From: a virus
IMG/VR virus record: IMGVR_UViG_3300020195_000093
Location: 1-36,475 of that record
Reading direction: 5' to 3' (one strand)
Length of the DNA stretch: 36,475 nt
Of this stretch, positions 32,099-36,475 are shown piece after piece (the first letter of the stretch is position 1; every line of letters begins with the position of its first letter). The position numbers and the translations under genes are program-made. The notes under the pieces were generated by a model. That model saw only the letters and a list, made by a program, of their open reading frames with translations, did not search any database and was not told where the DNA came from.

Positions 32099-32232
32099 TT
32101 GTGATCGCTCAATACCCATCAATAGAATGCACTCCGGGCCAATCCGAGGAGAATGATCCTACATGGGTGCTTGCATCGTTACGTCAAACTCAGTCACAAT
32201 TTGTTTCGTCGGGACAACAAAACCCCGATGAC

Positions 32233-32256
32233 CCATCCGCTTCCTGTCCGCTTCCC
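32233..32256. repeat. Direct repeat, left arm of the attP-like region
   Basis: CCATCCGCTTCCTGTCCGCT and one more T, then YCCA: the 24 bases match 32442-32465 with one difference. Internally it has two CCGCTTYC units. With the copy on the other side of the tRNA-like core it has the layout of integrase arm-type sites. Confidence 0.6.
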
Positions 32257-32367
32257 AGGGACGAAAAGAAGCGAAAGGGTACGAAAGCAGATTAACTAAC
32301 ACGAATAACGTGAGTGATTGTAGGGAGATAGAGGCACATATGACAACGTTGAATGATAGCGCTAACA

Positions 32368-32409
32368 CTTCGAATCCGATGGCCGTGGGTTCGAATCCCT
32401 CCGAGCGCA
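32368..32409 (+). other. attP: attP-like core: 3' end of a tRNA-Arg gene
   Basis: 32387-32409 reads GGGTTCGAATCCCTCCGAGC then GCA, the T-arm, 3' acceptor strand (CGAGCGC) and discriminator of a bacterial tRNA-Arg. The bases before it (CTTCGAATCC at 32368-32377) resemble the anticodon loop and stem of the UCG isoacceptor. The 5' acceptor strand and D-arm are absent and the next bases are CAG, not CCA, so this is not a functional tRNA. Phages that integrate into tRNA genes carry just such 3' ends. The 24-bp direct repeats at 32233 and 32442 flank it. No integrase gene is visible. Confidence 0.6.
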
Positions 32410-32441
32410 CAGGCAGTACAAATAAGCGGGCAATTAAGAAT

Positions 32442-32465
32442 CCATCCGCTTCCTGTCCGCTTTCC
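32442..32465. repeat. Direct repeat, right arm of the attP-like region
   Basis: Second copy of the 24-base repeat (23 of 24 identical to 32233-32256), 209 bases downstream, on the other side of the tRNA-like core. Confidence 0.6.
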
Positions 32466-32524
32466 AAATTACTTCCGAGGATCGCGACAGTTCCGATGCC
32501 TACCGCGCTTCGCGGGGGTGTCCG

Positions 32525-32788
32525 ATGAAATCCCGCGCCGACACGATGGACGTACCATGGGCCGACGTTGGCGTGTCCAGTGATGAATCCTCGAACCGCA
32601 TTCTTCCCGAGGACCTGGCGACCGTAATCGATGGCCTGGAGATAGATGCCCTTCGCCGCCGATTGCAAGACAGCGAGTCGGAGAAGGCAGTGCTCATCGG
32701 CACCCTGAAGGACCTCTGGTGCGCCTGGCAGCGCGCTGGACGCGAGCGAGATGAACTGCGCGCTCAGATGGCCTTGGTGGCGACATGA
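32525..32788 (+). CDS. Small helical protein (87 aa)
   Basis: ATG 32525 with GGGGGTG upstream; stop overlaps the next start (ATGA). The C-terminal half is a coiled coil (IDALRRRLQDSESEKAVLIG, then AGRERDELRAQMAL). First gene after the attP-like region. No family recognised. Confidence 0.6.
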   Translation: MKSRADTMDVPWADVGVSSDESSNRILPEDLATVIDGLEIDALRRRLQDSESEKAVLIGTLKDLWCAWQRAGRERDELRAQMALVAT

Positions 32789-33105
32789 GGATTTGTACGC
32801 TTGAAGGCTGCTCTAGTAAACACTACGCGCGGCGGCTCTGCCAGAGGCACTACGACCAACGAAAGGGCAACCAGGATTCAGCCGAAGGGTTGCCGGAACT
32901 TCCTGCCAGAGTGGCTTTTGTCCTGGATGACCTCGCCATGGACCGCCTGGAGCTGTACGCCAAGAGAAAGGGGCGCACTCCGAGCGAAACCGTTGCCGAG
33001 ATTTTATCTCGATTCTTAGTAGGCGTCAGCAGAACGACTGCCGAGCAAGAGCTAGACATCAAAGCGTTCGTTTACCGCCAACAGGAAGAGGCCATTTATG
33101 GATAA
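32785..33105 (+). CDS. Zinc-motif plus ribbon-helix-helix-like protein (106 aa)
   Basis: N-terminus CTLEGCSSKHYARRLCQRHY is a compact C-C-C-H zinc site common near phage HNH-type proteins; a related copy starts the 33425 product. The C-terminal half (VAFVLDDLAMDRLELYAKRK, then GRTPSETVAEILSRFL) looks like an RHH or Arc-type DNA-binding domain. Such a pairing suggests a small regulator. ATGA overlap with the gene upstream. Confidence 0.65.
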   Translation: MRICTLEGCSSKHYARRLCQRHYDQRKGNQDSAEGLPELPARVAFVLDDLAMDRLELYAKRKGRTPSETVAEILSRFLVGVSRTTAEQELDIKAFVYRQQEEAIYG

Positions 33106-33265
33106 CTATACAGCGCATCTGATGAACCTCATTGACGCTGCGCACAAGTTCGCGGCCTCCAATAAGAGGCAGCAGAACATGATGTTGGACCTACTGCACA
33201 GTACTGCCATCCAGTACGCCAAAGCGCATCAACACCTAAAGACCAACGTCGTACCGCCATGTTGA
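33098..33265 (+). CDS. Small helical protein (55 aa)
   Basis: Begins within the last codons of the previous gene, with GGAAGAGG about seven bases upstream. Product MDNYTAHLMNLIDAAHKFAA then a Gln/Met-rich helix. Overlaps the next membrane miniprotein by seven bases. Function unknown. Confidence 0.55.
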   Translation: MDNYTAHLMNLIDAAHKFAASNKRQQNMMLDLLHSTAIQYAKAHQHLKTNVVPPC

Positions 33266-33366
33266 GCGACTTAGAAGTGACTCTCATTTCAACCGCCGTA
33301 ACCACTGCCGCCTTCTTGATTATTGGCGTGCTCTTCATAATCACGCTCGACCGTTTCGACCTGTAG
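33259..33366 (+). CDS. Single-pass membrane miniprotein (35 aa)
   Basis: ATG 33259 overlaps the previous stop. Nearly the whole product is one hydrophobic helix (LISTAVTTAAFLIIGVLFII) with an acidic start (MLSDLEV) and an end RFDL. Second very small membrane protein of the genome, after 2427-2498. Function unknown. Confidence 0.5.
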   Translation: MLSDLEVTLISTAVTTAAFLIIGVLFIITLDRFDL

Positions 33367-33424
33367 TTACTACACATAGCAGTAATCAGTAGAACAACAA
33401 CCTCAACTCACCTCGGGACAATCA

Positions 33425-33721
33425 ATGATTTGCTCAATTGCTAATTGCGATAGGAAGATTTACGGCCGAAAACAGGTCTGCAAGGCCCATTACGCCAGGA
33501 TGCGTAACGGATTCTCTGAGGAGCGGATGCACGCGCCAATTAGAAAAAACGCACCTGAAATTCAGCCACGAATCAAACTGAGCGACAGAGAACGCGTTCG
33601 GGCCGAAACAATAAAAGAGTGCGTCAGCTTTATCGACCATCTTGCTTGGAGCATGAAATCCGAGGACCTGAAGTACGCGGCGGTAATGTTACTAGAACGG
33701 CCGGCCGCAGATGGTCGGTGA
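33425..33721 (+). CDS. Zinc-motif small protein (98 aa)
   Basis: N-terminus CSIANCDRKIYGRKQVCKAH repeats the C-C-C-H pattern of the 32785 product, so the two share a zinc module. The rest is charged and helical (RVRAETIKECVSFIDHLAWS). Overlaps the next gene by 11 bases. No family recognised. Confidence 0.6.
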   Translation: MICSIANCDRKIYGRKQVCKAHYARMRNGFSEERMHAPIRKNAPEIQPRIKLSDRERVRAETIKECVSFIDHLAWSMKSEDLKYAAVMLLERPAADGR

Positions 33722-33920
33722 ATATAGCTGCCCAGAGTGCTTAATTCCGATGGCGCCGTACATGTCCATCGGAGTCCACTGTCTGCGCTGTAAGGCATAT
33801 TTCGCTTACGTGGATTTACAGGACATAGTGCTCGCATGGTCCGGACTAACCCCTCAGCACACCAAGTTTGTGCCGCGCGCATGGGCCGTTACTCGCGGTC
33901 TGGAGATAGTAAAATGGTAG
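33711..33920 (+). CDS. Zinc-ribbon small protein (69 aa)
   Basis: SCPECLIPM and HCLRCKAYF form a classic two-knuckle zinc ribbon (CxxC-x15-CxxC). The C-terminal part is hydrophobic-aromatic. Overlaps both neighbours. Possibly a nucleic-acid-binding accessory of replication. Confidence 0.6.
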   Translation: MVGEYSCPECLIPMAPYMSIGVHCLRCKAYFAYVDLQDIVLAWSGLTPQHTKFVPRAWAVTRGLEIVKW

Positions 33921-34069
33921 TTAGCGCTACCGACCAAGTAGCAGCGCACGTCATCTCCATAAAGGAATGGCACTTCAAGCGCGACATGGCGCGGCTAATA
34001 GCTAAGTTGGATGAACTGGAGCGCATGCTAATTTACTTGATGCGCACAGGCACAACGTCAATGCAGTGA
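33914..34069 (+). CDS. Small helical protein before the primase (51 aa)
   Basis: ATG 33914 has GGAG eight bases upstream and overlaps the previous stop by seven bases. Helical with basic and acidic faces (EWHFKRDMARLIAKLDELER, then MLIYLMRTG). Function unknown. Confidence 0.55.
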   Translation: MVVSATDQVAAHVISIKEWHFKRDMARLIAKLDELERMLIYLMRTGTTSMQ

Positions 34070-34126
34070 GTGTTGTCGATATATGCCACGTAGTGTACAG
34101 ATATTTACCTCTAAAGGGCGGGTCGG

Positions 34127-36268
34127 ATGGATATCCAAGACGCAGCACGTCAATGCAGAAGCAATGGTTGGTCTCCTATTCGGTTGCACGGAATTGTTGA
34201 CGGATTATGCACGTGCGATAATTTGGCGTGCGGAAGTCCCGGCAAGCATCCGATTGACGTTGGTTGGCAGAATTATGAGGTGCCAACCTTTGAGGGATGG
34301 TCTTGGAATGTCGGCATAAAGACCGGGAGGGCGTATGGCCTATTCGTCGTGGATGTTGACAGTGAAACGTCATGGCAGGAACTAACTGCCAAATACGGGC
34401 CGGTGGAATGTTATAACGTCGTCAGGACGAGCAGCGGATATCATTACTACTTTTCCTATCCAGAGACGGGAGACTGGAAAAGTGGAGCAAGCGTGCTCGC
34501 TGATGGAGTGGACATTCGCGCGGACGGCGGATACGTGGTTGGGCCGCCAAGTAAACACGCCAGCGGGGCAACGTACGAGTGGGTGAAGCGCGGCGCGTTA
34601 CAGCCGCCTCCTCAATGGGTGCTGGATCTCATTAACCAGAAGAAAAACAAACGAAACAAACGGCAATTACCAGAAGCGAAGCCGGAGATGAAGCCGACCG
34701 TAGACAGGTCGGTAATGATTAGGCGCGGAGTCGAATACATCTCAAGGATGCCGGACTCAGTTGAGGGTTCCAACGGAAGCCTGTCGCTATGGAATGTGGC
34801 GCAGTCGCTAGTCAAAGGCCTCCTATTAACTCGAGAAGAAGCATTCGCGATTATTCAAGAACACTACAACCATGAACCACGATGTAAGCCAGAATGGGAT
34901 GAAGACCTCGTCTGGCACAAGATTGATGAAGTCATTGCTAAGTCGACCTCCGAAGATGGCTATCTGTTGACTGAGTCAAATGGGACAATTGCCGAATCGC
35001 AGGCCAATAAGTCGCGCGCGGATATCATTAGGAAAATGGCGCCGTTCTCTCCTGACTTATGGAGGGAACCTGGCGGAGGAATGCCGCTCGAATGGGACGG
35101 TAGCGTGGCATCTATATGTCAAATCCTGCGGAGCCCAGATACAGGGCGCGTGGCGCTCGGCGGCAGATGGCCACTCCAGTATGACGAAATGGGAATGGTG
35201 CCACTTATTGCTGGTAGCCCGCTCGAAGAAGTAGACATCATCACGACCCGCGAACAGCTCCAGAATCAGTTTAAGGGCTCAAAGGGTAAAACTCTAAACT
35301 ACGCCAAGAACGACGTGTTTGACGCACTCGTTTTAGTGGCAATGGAAAACAAGTTTAATCCGCTAACGGATTATCTTCATTCGCTGTCGTGGGACGGCGT
35401 TAACCGCGTTGATAACGTTGCCAGCATTGCCCTGGGCACCGGCGATGAGTTATCCGCAGTGCTCGTTAAGAAGTTCATGATCGCTTGCGTGGCGCGGGCG
35501 CTGCGACCTGGATGCAAGGTCGACACCTGTCTGATTCTCACTGGTCCACAGGGACAGCTTAAAAGTACGTTCTTCAAAACTTTAGTTGGCGATAAATGGT
35601 TCTCAGACACATTTGTCGATATCAAAAGCAAAGACGCAGTCATGGCCATGCGTAACATCTGGGTCATTGAGTGGGCCGAACTGCAATCCATAATCCGGAG
35701 CGACAGCGAGTCAGTAAAAGCGTTTCTTTCATCAGCTGTCGACAGGATTCGCCCGCCGTACGAACGCAGTGTCAAAGTCATGCCGCGTTATACGGTCGTG
35801 GTTGGCACTACAAACGACGATGAGTTCCTAACTGACTCAACAGGTAATAGACGCATGTGGGTGGTTCGCGCACCTGGCGAGCTAAACAATGCGTGGGTGT
35901 CCGAGAATAGGGATCAACTCTGGGCCGAGGCCATGAGCCTGCACGCCAGAGGGAAGCAGTGGTGGCTGACTGAAGCAGAAGATAACGCTCTGCGTTCAGT
36001 TCATTCCAAATACGAGAGGTCCGACGAGTGGGAATCTCCGTTGAGGGATTGGGCGCTACAGCACGATGAAATTGTCGTCGCCGAATTTTTGGCGCTAGGA
36101 CTCAATAAACCGGTCGGAACCTGGACCACTGCAGATGGTCGCAGGGTAGGTGCCATACTCAGACGCATGGGGTACCAAAAGGTGCGCGTACGTAAGTCTG
36201 AATTAGGTGGTTGCAATAAGACCGTCTGGGAGAAATCCGTCGTGGTACCAAAAGGTGCGCGTACGTAA
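34127..36268 (+). CDS. Primase-polymerase / VirE-type helicase replication protein
   Basis: 713 residues in three parts. Residues 1-170 are a Prim-Pol domain: cysteines with CGSPGKHP (35-42), metal acids VVDVD (D76, D78), GYHYYF (H106), and DIRADGGYVVGPPSKH (129-144). Residues about 195-270 look like a primase C-terminal linker. Residues about 395-590 are a VirE/DUF5906-type ATPase: LSWDGVNRVDN, Walker A GPQGQLKST (473-481), Walker B WVIEW (E515), sensor TTND and the arginine pair in STGNRRMWVV. It would open the origin, unwind DNA and make primers for host polymerase. AGGGCGGG precedes the start. The C-terminus is altered by a 73-bp tandem duplication. Confidence 0.88.
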   Translation: MDIQDAARQCRSNGWSPIRLHGIVDGLCTCDNLACGSPGKHPIDVGWQNYEVPTFEGWSWNVGIKTGRAYGLFVVDVDSETSWQELTAKYGPVECYNVVRTSSGYHYYFSYPETGDWKSGASVLADGVDIRADGGYVVGPPSKHASGATYEWVKRGALQPPPQWVLDLINQKKNKRNKRQLPEAKPEMKPTVDRSVMIRRGVEYISRMPDSVEGSNGSLSLWNVAQSLVKGLLLTREEAFAIIQEHYNHEPRCKPEWDEDLVWHKIDEVIAKSTSEDGYLLTESNGTIAESQANKSRADIIRKMAPFSPDLWREPGGGMPLEWDGSVASICQILRSPDTGRVALGGRWPLQYDEMGMVPLIAGSPLEEVDIITTREQLQNQFKGSKGKTLNYAKNDVFDALVLVAMENKFNPLTDYLHSLSWDGVNRVDNVASIALGTGDELSAVLVKKFMIACVARALRPGCKVDTCLILTGPQGQLKSTFFKTLVGDKWFSDTFVDIKSKDAVMAMRNIWVIEWAELQSIIRSDSESVKAFLSSAVDRIRPPYERSVKVMPRYTVVVGTTNDDEFLTDSTGNRRMWVVRAPGELNNAWVSENRDQLWAEAMSLHARGKQWWLTEAEDNALRSVHSKYERSDEWESPLRDWALQHDEIVVAEFLALGLNKPVGTWTTADGRRVGAILRRMGYQKVRVRKSELGGCNKTVWEKSVVVPKGART
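36171..36219. repeat. 49-bp direct repeat, copy 1 (coding)
   Basis: Identical to 36244-36292, period 73 bp. Copy 1 lies inside the primase-helicase gene and is read in the frame GYQKVRVRKSELGGCN. It shares its first 25 bases, and 6 more upstream, with 97-127. Confidence 0.9.
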
Positions 36269-36292
36269 GTCTGAATTAGGTGGTTGCAATAA
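36244..36292. repeat. 49-bp direct repeat, copy 2 (covers the primase stop codon)
   Basis: Second copy of 36171-36219. It is read in a different frame and supplies the last residues (VPKGART) and the stop codon of the primase-helicase. This suggests that a tandem duplication of about 73 bp extended or rewrote the C-terminus of the protein. Confidence 0.9.
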
Positions 36293-36298
36293 TCAGTC

Positions 36299-36405
36299 CT
36301 ACCACCATGACCACCATGGGCATGATGGTTCCAATAGAGCACTTAACTTATTTTTTTATATACGCACGTAGGAAACCACCATGGTTATGGTGGTAATGGT
36401 GGTAG
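36299..36405. other. Candidate replication origin: long imperfect inverted repeat around an AT-rich tract
   Basis: The left arm 36299-36317 (CTACCACCATGACCACCAT) and right arm 36387-36405 (ATGGTGGTAATGGTGGTAG) are complementary at 18 of 19 positions. They enclose 69 bases that include an AT-rich tract at 36341-36362 with seven consecutive T. A competing short hairpin (36375-36382 with 36387-36394, four-base loop) uses the same right arm. The element lies just downstream of the primase-helicase gene and just upstream of iteron-like repeats at 89-175. Origin function is inferred from this position and layout only. Confidence 0.4.
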
Positions 36406-36475
36406 CGGCGCCTTCTTCTGGCGTACTTGCTGTAAGATGATGTGGCATGGGGTACCAAAAGGTGCGCGTACGTAA
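36349..36475. repeat. Right copy of exact 127-bp terminal duplication
   Basis: Same 127 bases as 1-127. In the circular molecule this stretch exists once and joins the primase end (36268) to the RusA-like gene (218). Confidence 0.95.

Noticed and set aside
32101-32295. 64-residue ORF covering the left arm repeat
   Set aside because: No family, no ribosome site, and its conserved-looking PSASCPL piece is only the translated DNA repeat.
32335-32412. Complete functional tRNA-Arg gene
   Set aside because: The 5' acceptor strand, D-arm and paired anticodon stem are absent, the T-stem has a mismatch, and there is no CCA. Only the 3' part is tRNA-like.
32310-32528. Plus-strand ORF across the tRNA-like core whose stop overlaps the 32525 start
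   Set aside because: Composition is that of a translated tRNA and repeats (NPMAVGSNPSERTGS), and it covers both the core and the right arm repeat. The ATGA junction is the only support.
32159-32668. 169-residue minus-strand ORF across the attP-like region
   Set aside because: It reads through the tRNA-like core in antisense, giving the typical spurious SEGFEPTA peptide, and has no domain or ribosome site.
1-36475. CRISPR arrays or insertion sequences
   Set aside because: No regularly spaced repeats with unique spacers and no transposase or terminal inverted repeats were seen.

Overview
The window is a complete or near-complete genome of a tailed double-stranded DNA phage. The first and last 127 bases are identical (1-127 = 36349-36475), so the contig closes into a circle of 36,348 bp. 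The duplicated length is what a short-read assembler leaves when it closes a circle with k = 127. Together with a P22-style portal this suggests headful packaging of a circularly permuted genome rather than true terminal repeats. The host is most likely Gram-negative: the lysis region encodes a protein with an N-terminal lipobox and a C-terminal membrane anchor (a unimolecular-spanin layout), and there are two further lipoproteins. The virion set (portal, connector, large stabilisation-type protein, tailspike, several ejection-type proteins, no tape measure, no sheath) points to a podovirus-like particle. The host cannot be named from the sequence.

Layout. (i) 31754-36268 (+): early rightward region with a ribbon-helix-helix regulator, a 498-bp gene-free stretch that looks like an attP site built on the 3' end of a tRNA-Arg gene, seven small genes (several with zinc motifs or membrane segments), then a 713-residue primase-polymerase/helicase. 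(ii) 36269-217 across the circle junction: a candidate replication origin with an inverted repeat, an AT-rich tract, iteron-like repeats and short duplications of the end of the primase gene. (iii) 218-5111 (+): a tightly coupled run of small genes including a RusA-like resolvase, ThyX, a MazG-like pyrophosphohydrolase, a dATP/dGTP-diphosphohydrolase-like protein, many zinc-knuckle miniproteins and a candidate small terminase. (iv) 5009-13692: large terminase, portal, scaffold-like protein, two small virion proteins and a beta-helix tailspike. (v) 13748-16388: lysis region (coiled-coil membrane protein, lipoprotein, M15 endopeptidase, holin candidate, u-spanin candidate), then a metallophosphoesterase. 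(vi) 16621-27995: major capsid protein, connector, stabilisation-like protein and ejection-type proteins. (vii) 27954-31567 (-): leftward operon with an ERF annealing protein and a YqaJ-type exonuclease, ending in a module of one HTH protein and three membrane or lipoprotein genes.

How it works together. Replication is probably started at the origin by the primase-helicase, with the host replisome doing elongation, since no DNA polymerase gene is visible. ERF plus exonuclease would make recombination-type concatemers, RusA would resolve junctions, and TerL/TerS would package by headful. ThyX, MazG and the diphosphohydrolase would adjust dNTP pools. No integrase, CI-type repressor, RNA polymerase or DNA polymerase was found. 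The missing integrase is notable because an attP-like site is present. Unusual points are the major capsid gene lying downstream of the lysis region, three copies of a promoter-like motif, a dispersed pyrimidine-TGGCGTGC motif, and a large number of zinc-binding miniproteins.
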